Shown here: positions 15,262-23,026 of the stretch, piece by piece
Position numbering within the stretch: the first letter of the stretch is position 1
Layout: every line of letters starts with the position of its first letter
Source: a virus
Strand: one strand, 5' to 3'
Length of the DNA stretch: 25,708 nt
IMG/VR virus record: IMGVR_UViG_3300038701_003123
Span: 1 to 25,708 of that record
Notes under the pieces: model-generated
Seen by the model: the letters and a program-made list of their open reading frames with translations, nothing else
Database searches by the model: none
Told to the model about the DNA's origin: nothing
Program-made: the position numbers and the translations under genes

Positions 15262-16407
15262 TTATTTAGCTAAATAAGCGGCTTCTAGTTTTTTTGCTTT
15301 TTCTGGTTCGGTTGCCCAAAGAGCTTCTAAAGCTGATGGATCTTGTTCCAAGTAATCCTCATACTTCCAATTAGCTTGAGCACCATCTTCACCTTCGCCT
15401 TTTTCATTAAGATTAGCAGTCAATTTTGGCTTTGATGGCATAGCATCAATTATAGCTTTAGTTGACTCAAAATTTGCTGTGGCTAATTCTGTATAGTGCT
15501 TTGATTCTTTAGCTGAGTATTTTTTGGCTTTGACACCAGCTTCAACTAATGCTTTCACTTCAGCAGATGGTTGATCATCGTCGTCATCATCATTATCAGA
15601 TGCACCAGGAGTATCTTTTTTACCAGTTAGAGTTTCACGATGTTTCAATGCATCGATTTTCATTTTACTTTTTGCTTCAGCAATTTGGTCGTCTGTAGCA
15701 TTGGCATCTAAGCCTAAGAAGGCAATTAATTCTTCTCTGTCCATTTTATATTTAGATTTAATGTTCGTTTGTCTATTAGTTGGTGTAGGAATAATAGGTG
15801 CGCCACAAGCCTCAAGAACGAGAATGTCTTCAGGTGTAATTACAGCTTCAACTTCATCATCAATAAAATCAATAAAACCATCAGCTTTAGCTTCTGTGGA
15901 ACTCATCCAATAATCGCCAGAACTCCATAGATCTTCAATCTCTTTTGTGGTTTTTCCTGTCTTTTTAGAATACTTAGCTAAATAATCTTTAGTGACATTT
16001 TTAAGGAGCTTCAATTGGCTTTCAATCTCAGTTTCATTACCAAATGCAGATAGCATTGGTTTGTGAATCATGATTTGAGAGTTCATCGATGCTGTTGTAG
16101 GATAACATGCAATAAAGTAAGTTGCTGCACTTGCAGCCATAGATCCGACTGTGACTGTTACATTTTTAAAGCGTTTTAGTTGATTGTTAATTTCTACAGC
16201 TTCAAAGACAGAACCACCTTCACTATTAATGTAAACTTCGCAATCGTCATAAACCTTGAGCAACTCATCAACATTTTTTTGAAAGTCTTTTGAGTTGTTA
16301 GAGTTCCAATTACTAATACGACCGATAATGCGTACATACGCTTTACCGTTTTTACTTTCAGCAGTAATAGTTAAACTTCTTTGTGTTTTGCCAGTGGCTG
16401 TAATCAT
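15262..16407 (-). CDS. ClpP-type prohead protease fused to scaffold-like region
   Basis: A 381-aa protein in two parts. Residues 1-200 are a ClpP/S14 serine protease: Ser93 in GSMAAS, His115 in MIHKP and Asp165 in SSGDYW form the triad, with NSEGGSVFEA as the usual substrate-binding loop. Residues 230-381 are charged and helical, with an Asp-rich stretch, resembling a scaffold that is cut during head maturation. I use the ATG at 16407 because MITATGKT leads straight into the first strand of the fold; the frame stays open to 16491, but that would place the start inside the operator. Upstream is the divergent late region; downstream is the capsid gene. Confidence 0.87.
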   Translation of the reverse strand: MITATGKTQRSLTITAESKNGKAYVRIIGRISNWNSNNSKDFQKNVDELLKVYDDCEVYINSEGGSVFEAVEINNQLKRFKNVTVTVGSMAASAATYFIACYPTTASMNSQIMIHKPMLSAFGNETEIESQLKLLKNVTKDYLAKYSKKTGKTTKEIEDLWSSGDYWMSSTEAKADGFIDFIDDEVEAVITPEDILVLEACGAPIIPTPTNRQTNIKSKYKMDREELIAFLGLDANATDDQIAEAKSKMKIDALKHRETLTGKKDTPGASDNDDDDDDQPSAEVKALVEAGVKAKKYSAKESKHYTELATANFESTKAIIDAMPSKPKLTANLNEKGEGEDGAQANWKYEDYLEQDPSALEALWATEPEKAKKLEAAYLAK

Positions 16408-16467
16408 AGTATTAATTGTATTATCGACCACAAAAATGCATTGTAAAGCAAGTTGAAAAAAATCGGC

Positions 16468-16526
16468 ATTCTGAATCGGTAGGTTTAACATACCGAATCG
16501 GTAACTCTAGGATACCGATTCAGAAT
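16468..16526. promoter_or_regulatory. Symmetric operator array between divergent late operons
   Basis: A 14-bp inverted repeat, ATTCTGAATCGGTA at 16468-16481 and its complement at 16513-16526, encloses a second perfect palindrome, TACCGAATCGGTA at 16491-16503. Both share the same centre (16497). The GAATCGGTA half-sites at 16473 and 16495 and the opposite-strand ones at 16491 and 16513 are each 22 bp apart, two helical turns. It lies between the start of the capsid-protease gene on the minus strand and the small terminase on the plus strand. I infer that a dimeric late regulator binds here and sets both operons. Confidence 0.65.
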
Positions 16527-16555
16527 AAGAAATTTATTTAAACACCATACTCAAT

Positions 16556-16563
16556 GATATTTG
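16556..16563 (+). promoter_or_regulatory. Possible -7 box for the packaging operon
   Basis: GATATTTG matches the Bacteroidetes TAnnTTTG -7 element at 7 of 8 positions (6 of 8 if the degenerate bases are not counted) and lies about 20 bases upstream of the small terminase ATG. No good TTTG -33 box is visible, which fits a promoter helped by a regulator bound at the operator just upstream. Weak evidence on its own. Confidence 0.35.
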
Positions 16564-16583
16564 TACGATAATTAAATGGTAGT

Positions 16584-17123
16584 ATGGCAAAAGATAAAGA
16601 GCGTAAACTCGCACGAATATATTACGTTGAACAAGGCAAAACAGCTAAATGGATTGCTAACCGATTAAACCTCACTGAAAAAACTGTAGGCGATTGGGTT
16701 GCTAAATATGGCTGGAAAGAAGAGCAACGTGCCAGAGAGAATTCTGTTGATAAGCGTATTGAAAACATTAAAAGCGTTATTGATGACATTATTGAAGATC
16801 GTGCCTCAGCTCGTATTCGTTTAAACGAACTTAAAACGGAATTAAAACAGGCTCAAACAGACAAAGACTCAGACGCTATTACGATCAACAGAGATATTAT
16901 AGCTGATATTAAAAAGGAGATTGTTGGTTATGATGATGCCATTAGCAAGTGGAACAAAACACTTGAGAACTTCGACAAAGAAAATGTCGTGTCACTTTCT
17001 AGTTATTTATACGTAATGGACGAGGTGTTTAAAGATCTTCAAAACACACATCCTGAATTATACATGAAATCTTTAGACTTTCAAGAGCAGCACGTTAACA
17101 AAATTAGCATACAAAGACGATGA
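16584..17123 (+). CDS. Small terminase-like DNA-binding protein
   Basis: A 179-aa protein whose residues 17-41 form a helix-turn-helix (AKWIANRLNLTEKTVGDWV followed by KYGW), the signature of phage small terminase or Mu gp27-like proteins. The following 90 residues are a long charged helical region (IEDRASARIRLNELKTELKQ), expected to drive ring assembly. It is first in the packaging operon and is separated from the large terminase by a small gene, the normal order. It should recognise phage DNA for the headful packaging motor. The ATG has an AT-rich leader. Confidence 0.8.
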   Translation: MAKDKERKLARIYYVEQGKTAKWIANRLNLTEKTVGDWVAKYGWKEEQRARENSVDKRIENIKSVIDDIIEDRASARIRLNELKTELKQAQTDKDSDAITINRDIIADIKKEIVGYDDAISKWNKTLENFDKENVVSLSSYLYVMDEVFKDLQNTHPELYMKSLDFQEQHVNKISIQRR

Positions 17124-17395
17124 ATATAATAAAACGCATTTTCGGCTTAATGGTTCAACGTGCGCCAAAGCAACAATATTTTTTAGAGCTAGGATCCTAT
17201 TTTATCAGAAAAGGAACTGGCTACAAAGTTGGACAGCCATTTGAGTATAGCCAAATCAAACGTAAAAAAGGTGATCATAAAATCGCTAAAAAAGAGCTTT
17301 ACATCTCTAACTTATTTTACAATTTTAAGGAGAATAAGATCACTTATAAACTCGATAAGAATCCAATACTAAACCGAAGTGAAAAGGCAGGATAA
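17120..17395 (+). CDS. Small hypothetical protein between terminase genes
   Basis: A 91-aa strongly basic protein (KRKKGDHKIAKKELY). It has no motif I recognise, no signal peptide and no clear membrane segment. It overlaps the small terminase stop by four bases and the large terminase start by 17, so it is translationally coupled into the packaging module. Possible roles are a terminase accessory factor or nucleic-acid-binding protein, inferred from charge and position. Confidence 0.72.
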   Translation: MNIIKRIFGLMVQRAPKQQYFLELGSYFIRKGTGYKVGQPFEYSQIKRKKGDHKIAKKELYISNLFYNFKENKITYKLDKNPILNRSEKAG

Positions 17396-18899
17396 ACAGG
17401 CATTAGAAAAGTATTTAAAACGGTTAGAGTTTGCACGTAGTGCTGGAACTGTTAACCCGTTTGAGACTGAAGATGATAAAAAAACAAGAATTGAACGTGC
17501 TAAAAAAGACGTGAAATTTATGGTTGAGTATTATTTTCCTCACTTTGCTACGTCTAAATGTGCTGGATTTCAAATACAATATGCTAAAGACATTAAGCGT
17601 GATAAGCATTTTACTGGGTTTTGTGAATGGGGAAGAGGACTCGCTAAGTCTGTATGGAATACGATGTTGATTCCTTTTTGGCTTTGGATTAATGATGAGC
17701 CAATGTATTATTTAGTTATTGGATCATCTTACAATAGAGCTACACAATTACTTGATGATATTAAAGCTGAGTTTGAAGCTAACCCTAGAATTATTGCAGA
17801 TTTTGGAGAGCAACATAATCCTGGTGAATGGGAAGATGGTAAATTTGTTACTAAAGGCGGATTTGTAGGTCAGGCATTAGGACGTGGACAATCAGTTCGT
17901 GGTCTTCGATATAAAGACATGAGACCTACTCTAATAAATCCAGATGATATTCAAACTGAAGATCTTCTAAATAATCCACAGCGTACTCGTCGTTTAGTAG
18001 ATTGGATCTTACGTGATTTAATGGCTTGTATGGATGGCGAATATGGACGTTTTAGTTATTCAAATACTAGGCATGCAGATCCTAAAAGAATGATTCAAGG
18101 TCAACTACAAGAGATGCATCCTGATTGGAAGATTTCTCATGTAAAAGCTTACGATCCTGTAACCTATGAACCTGCTTGGTCTGAGAAGTACGATAATGAG
18201 TATTACAAAAACGTTGAGTATAAAGTTGGTAAGCTTGCTGCACTTGCAGAATATTGTCACATCGCACATACTGAAGGTTCTATTTTCAAACTAGAACATA
18301 TACAATATGGTAAAATGCCAAGCCTTAACCATTTTAAAATCATTTTTGGGACTTGGGATATTGCTTATTCTGGTAAATCTACTGGAGATTTTAATGCCAT
18401 AGGAATTCATGGATTACACCATAAATCATTTTGGGTTATTGATGGATTTTGTAAACAATGTAAAATGCGTGATGCTGTTGCATATATGTGTGACTTTCAA
18501 AAGCGATTACCTAAAACCGTAATGGTTCATTGGCGTTTTGAAGCTCAATTTTGGAACGATGAAGTTGAACGTATTATAAAAGAAACCGAACAGGCTTTTG
18601 GAGTTAAACTAAATATTGTAAAGTTTACTGTTCCTAAAGTAAAAAAATACGATCGTATTTTGAGTTTACATCCATATTATCAAAATGGTCGAATCTGGTA
18701 TAATGAAAAATTGAAAAGCCATAATGACACTCAAGTTGGTATTTCTCAACTCTTAGGAATTGAACCAGGTTACAAAGGTCACGATGATTATCCTGATCAG
18801 CAACAGCAAGGTATATCTCTTTTAGAACCATACAACCAACCATCTACAGCAAACAACTATCGTTTTGGCAAAATGAAACCTAAAAATCAACGCATATGA
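17379..18899 (+). CDS. Large terminase (Mu gp28-like)
   Basis: A 506-aa packaging ATPase and nuclease. The N-terminal ATPase carries the deviant Walker A WGRGLAKS (84-91) and a Walker B candidate, LINPDDIQTED (185-195). The C-terminal RNase H-like nuclease has D327 in GTWDIAYSG and D337 in TGDFNA, as in Mu gp28 and related terminases, then a further acidic site near HDDYPD. It pumps DNA through the portal and cuts it at headful. The start is GTG at 17379, inside the preceding gene; the next ATG would remove the conserved N-terminal helix. It overlaps the gp36-like gene by four bases. Confidence 0.93.
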   Translation: MKRQDKQALEKYLKRLEFARSAGTVNPFETEDDKKTRIERAKKDVKFMVEYYFPHFATSKCAGFQIQYAKDIKRDKHFTGFCEWGRGLAKSVWNTMLIPFWLWINDEPMYYLVIGSSYNRATQLLDDIKAEFEANPRIIADFGEQHNPGEWEDGKFVTKGGFVGQALGRGQSVRGLRYKDMRPTLINPDDIQTEDLLNNPQRTRRLVDWILRDLMACMDGEYGRFSYSNTRHADPKRMIQGQLQEMHPDWKISHVKAYDPVTYEPAWSEKYDNEYYKNVEYKVGKLAALAEYCHIAHTEGSIFKLEHIQYGKMPSLNHFKIIFGTWDIAYSGKSTGDFNAIGIHGLHHKSFWVIDGFCKQCKMRDAVAYMCDFQKRLPKTVMVHWRFEAQFWNDEVERIIKETEQAFGVKLNIVKFTVPKVKKYDRILSLHPYYQNGRIWYNEKLKSHNDTQVGISQLLGIEPGYKGHDDYPDQQQQGISLLEPYNQPSTANNYRFGKMKPKNQRI

Positions 18900-19315
18900 T
18901 TTACATAACTATTGATGATTTAAAAACAGACAGCTACGAGCGTTTTATCGACTCAAGTACTGAAGATTTCCCTGAGTCAAAAGATAAAGCCGAATTAAAG
19001 GCAATTGGCATGTGTAAAACATTAATGCGAGCTCGTTATGATGTCGATACCATTTTTGATGACGCAGATCCAGTGCGTGATGAATTTTTAGTAGACATTA
19101 TTGTAAGACTTACACTCGCAAAACTTTTTGGACGAAATGCTGCTCGAAAATTACCAAGTGACATTAAAGATGATTACAAGGAAGCAAAGGCAGATCTCGA
19201 AAAAATCAATGCTGGAAAAATTACACTTGAACTTCCATCTGCTAATGATGCTGAAGGCAACCCAATAAGTGATTCTATTTGGGGAAACAATACTAACAAA
19301 GACTATTACATATAA
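18896..19315 (+). CDS. Mu gp36-like protein (DUF1320)
   Basis: A 139-aa protein of the DUF1320 or Mu gp36 family. It begins with the acidic TIDDLKTDSYERFIDSS, contains the helix ELKAIGMCKTLMRARYDVDTI and the DFLVDII-like strand-helix, and ends in a polar tail. In Mu the gene is between head and tail genes and the product is a head-tail connector component. Here it sits between terminase and portal, with a four-base and a one-base overlap. Connector function is inferred from the family and position. Confidence 0.85.
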   Translation: MIYITIDDLKTDSYERFIDSSTEDFPESKDKAELKAIGMCKTLMRARYDVDTIFDDADPVRDEFLVDIIVRLTLAKLFGRNAARKLPSDIKDDYKEAKADLEKINAGKITLELPSANDAEGNPISDSIWGNNTNKDYYI

Positions 19316-20592
19316 TGAAGCTACCTCCAATAATACACAATGCAATTGCAAAATATGTATATAAAAATACAGACGAACGTGCGCTTAAAGTTCTAGCAGC
19401 TGCTAAGTCTGGAAGCAAAAGAAGTGCTGTAGATTTAAATATCGAATCTGAAACCATGCAAGCCAAAACTCTAAAAGATTGGATTTTAGCGTTAACACTT
19501 GCTAGTGATCCTGAAGAACCTACTCGTGTAGAACTTGCTAAATTATACACCAATTTAAAGCTTGATAATCATGTAGTATCTCAGTTTGAGAATAGAACAG
19601 AGCCTGTACAAGGTGCGCCTTTTAGATTGGTTGATCAAAGTGGTAATGAAAACGAAGATGCTAAAGATCTTTTAGAAGCCATGTGGTTTATTGATTTCAT
19701 AAAGATTTGTATGGACTCAAAATGGGAAGGTACAAAAGTGATTGAACTTTATGATCTTGACGAAAACATGCTTTTAAAGGAAATTAACGAAGTACCAATG
19801 GCTCACGTTATACCTCAAAAAGGACTCATCACTAAAGATGCTGGAGGATCTAGCGGATGGAATTATAAAGAAGGTGTTTTTGCCGATAGTTATATACAAA
19901 TTGGTAAGGATAACTTCTTAGGCATGTTGGCACAATTAGCACCAATCATATTAGCTAAAAAGTTAGGATTTGGTTCTTGGTTAGATTATATCGAAAAGTA
20001 TGGCATACCTCCAATTTTCGCTATTACAGATCGTGAAGACCAGGAGCGAATGGATCAACTTTATGAAGCCTTACTAAACTTCAAGTCTAACAACTTTATG
20101 GTTGGTAGAGGACAAGAGCAATTTACCATTGGTAAAGATATGGCTGGAGGTTCTTCTGATCTATTTGATAAACTCGTAGAACGTGCCAATAGCGAAATGA
20201 GTAAACGTATAAATGGTGCAACTGGTACCAGTGACGAAAAATCTCATGTTGGTGCTGCAAATGTTCATGCCGATATTTTAAAGACCAAACACAAACTCGA
20301 TAAGTTTTTCGTAAAGGTTATTATCAACAATGACCTTTTGCCTCGACTTGTAAAAATAAGTCCTGCATACGCTGTATTAGCAAATTTGAAGTTTGAATGG
20401 GATGAGACCGAGTCTTTAACGCTTAAAGAAATTTTAGATGCTATTAAGAGCTTGAGTTCTTTTTACGAGTTTGATATTGAAGAATTAGTAAAACTTACAG
20501 GCTTACCAATTACTGCATTAAAAAATGCTGCCTTACCAGCTGATCCCGATAATCAGCCAAATCCTCATAATAAAAAAAAAAGTCTAAAGTAG
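19315..20592 (+). CDS. Portal protein (DUF935, Mu gp29-like)
   Basis: A 425-aa DUF935 portal through which DNA enters and leaves the head. Landmarks: SETMQAKTLKDWILALTLAS, then FIKICMDSKWEGTKVIEL and VPMAHVIPQKG, the KKLGFGSWLDYIEKYGIPPI motif that marks DUF935 portals, and SHVGAANVHADILKTKHKLDK. The last residues are Pro/Asn and Lys-rich (NPHNKKKSLK), encoded by a run of ten A at 20572-20581. The MuF frame is open across this run in the -1 phase, with no start codon of its own, so a fraction of ribosomes or transcripts may continue into MuF. The product without a shift has a normal portal length. Confidence 0.92.
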   Translation: MKLPPIIHNAIAKYVYKNTDERALKVLAAAKSGSKRSAVDLNIESETMQAKTLKDWILALTLASDPEEPTRVELAKLYTNLKLDNHVVSQFENRTEPVQGAPFRLVDQSGNENEDAKDLLEAMWFIDFIKICMDSKWEGTKVIELYDLDENMLLKEINEVPMAHVIPQKGLITKDAGGSSGWNYKEGVFADSYIQIGKDNFLGMLAQLAPIILAKKLGFGSWLDYIEKYGIPPIFAITDREDQERMDQLYEALLNFKSNNFMVGRGQEQFTIGKDMAGGSSDLFDKLVERANSEMSKRINGATGTSDEKSHVGAANVHADILKTKHKLDKFFVKVIINNDLLPRLVKISPAYAVLANLKFEWDETESLTLKEILDAIKSLSSFYEFDIEELVKLTGLPITALKNAALPADPDNQPNPHNKKKSLK

Positions 20593-20594
20593 AC
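20572..20594 (+). promoter_or_regulatory. A10 slippery run with hairpin at portal-MuF junction
   Basis: Ten consecutive A (20572-20581) are followed directly by GTCTA AAG TAGAC (20582-20594), a 5-bp triloop hairpin that includes the portal TAG stop. The run offers A AAA AAA in the correct phase for a -1 shift, and runs of ten A also favour transcriptional slippage. The MuF frame is open through the run and lacks an ATG, GTG or TTG for 285 bases after the last in-frame stop. A homopolymer error in the sequence would give the same picture. Confidence 0.55.
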
Positions 20595-21878
20595 GCTGTT
20601 TGGTTACAATTAGAAGCTTATTATAATCAACCACAATGCACTCATGATCATGTAAGTATTGAAGCTGTTAATTTAAGCAGCTGGAACAAAGTTATTGAGC
20701 GTGTTGCAAAAGAGCTTCATTCTGGTAAACTAAAGCCGACAGATTTAGATGATGAGCTGTTAACCAAAACATACGATTATCTAAATAAAGGCGTTGCTGA
20801 AGGTTATGGAGCTCGTTACTCTAGTAGTGATTCTCAACAAACTGCAACTGTACAAAAGTTGCAACAAAACATCTACCAATTTTCGGGAGCTAAAACGTAT
20901 CAACAGCTTAAGCGTTACAATAGCTTTTTAATTGATGAGAATGGCAAAGAGCGTTCATTTAACGCCTTTAAGCAATTAGTACTTGCTGAGCATCCAAAGT
21001 ACAATAAAAACTACTTAGAAGCCGAATTTCAAACTGCACGAGCTTCAGGTCAAATGGCTGAAAAATGGCAGGGCTTTTTGCGTAACCAGGAACGCTATCC
21101 AAATTTAAAATATAGAACCGTTGGTGATGAGCACGTTCGTGATGATCATAGAACACTTGATGGTTTTACAGCTGCTATTGACGATCCTATTTGGGACAAG
21201 ATTTATCCTCCTAACGATTGGAGATGTCGTTGCTCTGTATCTCAAACCAATTCAGAAACTACTCCTGAAGCTGAGCGTCCAGATACCAAGTTCATGAAAC
21301 CAGAGTTTGAGGTCAATGTTGGTAAAACTGGAGAGGTATTTAGCAAAGCAGCTCATCCTTATTATGTGATGCCTAAAAAAGACCAGGACGATTATAGATT
21401 GGCTTTTGAAAGTATGAAGCTTCGATTGAGTTATGGTAAAGCAAAGTATAATTCTAATAGTGGAGCTAAAGTGTTTGTACATCCATTTGCTCATAATGAA
21501 GGTACTGAACTTATAGAAAATTATAAGGTCGCTAAGATACTATCTGATAAAGAAAAATTAAATGTTCATATACAACCTCATGTTGATGGTCATGTAATAA
21601 GTAGAAAAAATCCTGAGTATAAAATCAAAGGAAAATTAGCGGAAAGGAAAGCTCCATTTTCAACAAACTATAAGAAATCTTTAAAAAAGGCAAACGATCA
21701 GGAATGTGAAATTGTTGTTTTTGATTTATCACGAAATAAGGACACGATAAAGAATGCTCAAGCTCGCATTCACAATGTATTAAAACATCAAGGAATTCAT
21801 AAATTTATAAAAGAGGTGTATATCATTTCTAGCGATGGCAAAACGACCAAACATTATAAAAGAAAAAAGCAATCGTAA
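20580..21878 (+). CDS. MuF head-morphogenesis protein with nuclease-toxin-like C-terminus
   Basis: An open frame of 432 codons. After about 95 codons with protein-like sequence (VDAVWLQLEAYYNQPQC) comes the MuF minor head domain, marked by QFSGAKTYQQLKRYN, FQTARASGQMAEKWQGF and the closing PPNDWRCRCSVSQ. The last ~135 residues (from about 21465) are unlike MuF: HPFAHNEGTELIENY, EYKIKGKLAERKAP and CEIVVFDLSRNKD follow the pattern of CdiA-C tRNase or BECR-type toxin nucleases, in which E and an E-x-K pair are catalytic. There is no good start: the first candidate, TTG at 20859, would delete conserved sequence. It may be read as an 854-aa portal fusion by a -1 shift at the A10 run. No immunity gene is evident. 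Confidence 0.72.
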   Translation, partial: KSKVDAVWLQLEAYYNQPQCTHDHVSIEAVNLSSWNKVIERVAKELHSGKLKPTDLDDELLTKTYDYLNKGVAEGYGARYSSSDSQQTATVQKLQQNIYQFSGAKTYQQLKRYNSFLIDENGKERSFNAFKQLVLAEHPKYNKNYLEAEFQTARASGQMAEKWQGFLRNQERYPNLKYRTVGDEHVRDDHRTLDGFTAAIDDPIWDKIYPPNDWRCRCSVSQTNSETTPEAERPDTKFMKPEFEVNVGKTGEVFSKAAHPYYVMPKKDQDDYRLAFESMKLRLSYGKAKYNSNSGAKVFVHPFAHNEGTELIENYKVAKILSDKEKLNVHIQPHVDGHVISRKNPEYKIKGKLAERKAPFSTNYKKSLKKANDQECEIVVFDLSRNKDTIKNAQARIHNVLKHQGIHKFIKEVYIISSDGKTTKHYKRKKQS

Positions 21879-21929
21879 ACGATTGCTCTTCTGTGATGGA
21901 CGAATAAGGAATTACCCGAATTCTTAGTC
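21868..21929 (+). terminator. Two hairpins after the MuF-toxin gene
   Basis: AGCAATCGT (21868-21876) and ACGATTGCT (21879-21887) form a 9-bp palindrome around the stop codon. A second imperfect hairpin, with TAAGGAATT and AATTCTTA arms and closing GAC/GTC, spans 21899-21929. Neither is followed by a long U tract, so these may slow or protect rather than stop transcription. They occupy the only sizeable gap in the packaging operon. Confidence 0.45.
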
Positions 21930-21950
21930 ACAATACAAATATAACAAAAA

Positions 21951-22463
21951 ATGAGCCAGATTAACAAAATACCAGACTTTTTAGCAATGGGAGATCAACT
22001 CATGAGAGATCTTCAGAGTGATGCTGAAATAAAAGGAACTGATTTTATACACAGTAATTTTGAAAAACAAGGCTTTACTGATAGTGCGTTTCAAGCTTGG
22101 AAGCCAAAAAAGGAAAGCAACACTTACAATCTATTGCGTGTAACAAATTACTTATATAAAAGTGTTCATGTGTCTGAAAGTTCTAAAGAACGCATTGTAT
22201 GGACAGCTGATGCTACTTATGCATCCATTCATAATGAAGGTGGTGTTTTGAGTATTCCTATTACAGAAAGATCTCGAAAGTACTTTTGGTATATGTTTAA
22301 AGCTACAGGCAAAGCCAAATGGAAATGGATGGCACTTACTAAAAAGGAGCGAATGACAATTAAAATTGATAAACGTCAATTTATGGGAGACTCTGTTACT
22401 TTTAGAAACGAATGGGATGCTCATGTAAGACAAGAAATATTACAACGATTTAAACAACTTTAA
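21951..22463 (+). CDS. gpG-like virion morphogenesis or tail completion protein
   Basis: A 170-aa protein of the phage virion morphogenesis family (Mu gpG, P2 gpS). It has an N-terminal helix (FLAMGDQLMRDLQSDA), the motif FEKQGFTDSAFQAWKPKK, in which the tryptophan-proline pair is typical, and LLRVTNYLYKSVHV and ATYASIHNEGGV, where the ASIHNEGG segment is the usual core. The C-terminus holds a basic region and ends in REEIL-like helix. The product is needed for head-to-tail joining. The leader before ATG is the AT-rich ATATAACAAAAA type common in Bacteroidetes. Confidence 0.87.
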   Translation: MSQINKIPDFLAMGDQLMRDLQSDAEIKGTDFIHSNFEKQGFTDSAFQAWKPKKESNTYNLLRVTNYLYKSVHVSESSKERIVWTADATYASIHNEGGVLSIPITERSRKYFWYMFKATGKAKWKWMALTKKERMTIKIDKRQFMGDSVTFRNEWDAHVRQEILQRFKQL

Positions 22464-22478
22464 AACACCATTTAAACC

Positions 22479-22991
22479 ATGCAAAACTGGAAGGATTTAT
22501 ATTTAGAGCATGCTGAAATGATCAGCCAAAATTTACCTGAGATCAAATGGATAGACCTATGGCACAATCAGGTTAACTTTTTAGAAGAGGAATATCCGTT
22601 TCCTGCGCCAGCAACCTTTTTAAGTTATAGAATTTTGAGAACTGAAGATGTTGGCTTGAAAGTTCAAAATGTCAAGCTTCAAGTTGATATAAGACTATTC
22701 TATGAAACGTTTGCAGACACTTATAAAGGCAGTTTTAATCAAGATACTGCTTTAGAATTTATTGATTCTTTGGACAAGATAAACGCTTTATTTCATGGTT
22801 CTGAAGGAAATAATTTTAGTGGTATGCGTCGTTTAGGGTTTTCTCCTGAAGACACTGGGAATGCTGGTAACTTGTATTTAATAAGTTATGAATGCACATT
22901 GATTGATTATTCTGCAACCAAAACGTATGTAGATCATGAACTTGATGACATTAGAGTAACTCATGATGATGATCCATACGACTTAAATTAA
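22479..22991 (+). CDS. Tail terminator or gp37-like connector protein
   Basis: A 170-aa mixed alpha/beta protein. The middle includes FLSYRILRTEDVGLKVQN and VQVDIRLFYETFADTYKG-like strands, followed by ALEFIDSLDKINALFHG; this strand-strand-helix order resembles tail terminators that cap the tube. It is last in the head operon, after gpG, where tail-completion genes lie in Mu. The acidic C-terminus (DIRVTHDDDPYDLN) is probably disordered. The name is inferred from position and pattern. A strong terminator starts four bases after its stop. Confidence 0.65.
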   Translation: MQNWKDLYLEHAEMISQNLPEIKWIDLWHNQVNFLEEEYPFPAPATFLSYRILRTEDVGLKVQNVKLQVDIRLFYETFADTYKGSFNQDTALEFIDSLDKINALFHGSEGNNFSGMRRLGFSPEDTGNAGNLYLISYECTLIDYSATKTYVDHELDDIRVTHDDDPYDLN

Positions 22992-22994
22992 AAT

Positions 22995-23026
22995 AAAAAG
23001 CCTCATCAATTGCGATGAGGCTTTTT
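22995..23026. terminator. Bidirectional intrinsic terminator
   Basis: AAAAAGCCTCATC (22995-23007) pairs with GATGAGGCTTTTT (23014-23026), a 13-bp stem with a GC-rich core and a 6-nt loop, with T on the right and A on the left, so it ends both the head operon on the plus strand and the small genes on the minus strand. It lies between converging stops at 22991 and 23027. Confidence 0.93.

Noticed and set aside
16408-16491. Upstream extension of the prohead protease to an ATG at 16491
   Set aside because: The added 28 residues do not match the family N-terminus and would put the start codon inside the operator palindrome. The ATG at 16407 leads directly into the first strand of the fold.
19151-19553. 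Minus-strand frames opposite gp36-like and portal genes
   Set aside because: They lie wholly over clear packaging genes and have no recognisable features.
20859-21878. MuF gene starting at the TTG at 20859
   Set aside because: Protein-like sequence continues upstream in the same frame for about 95 codons, so this start would cut off part of the protein.
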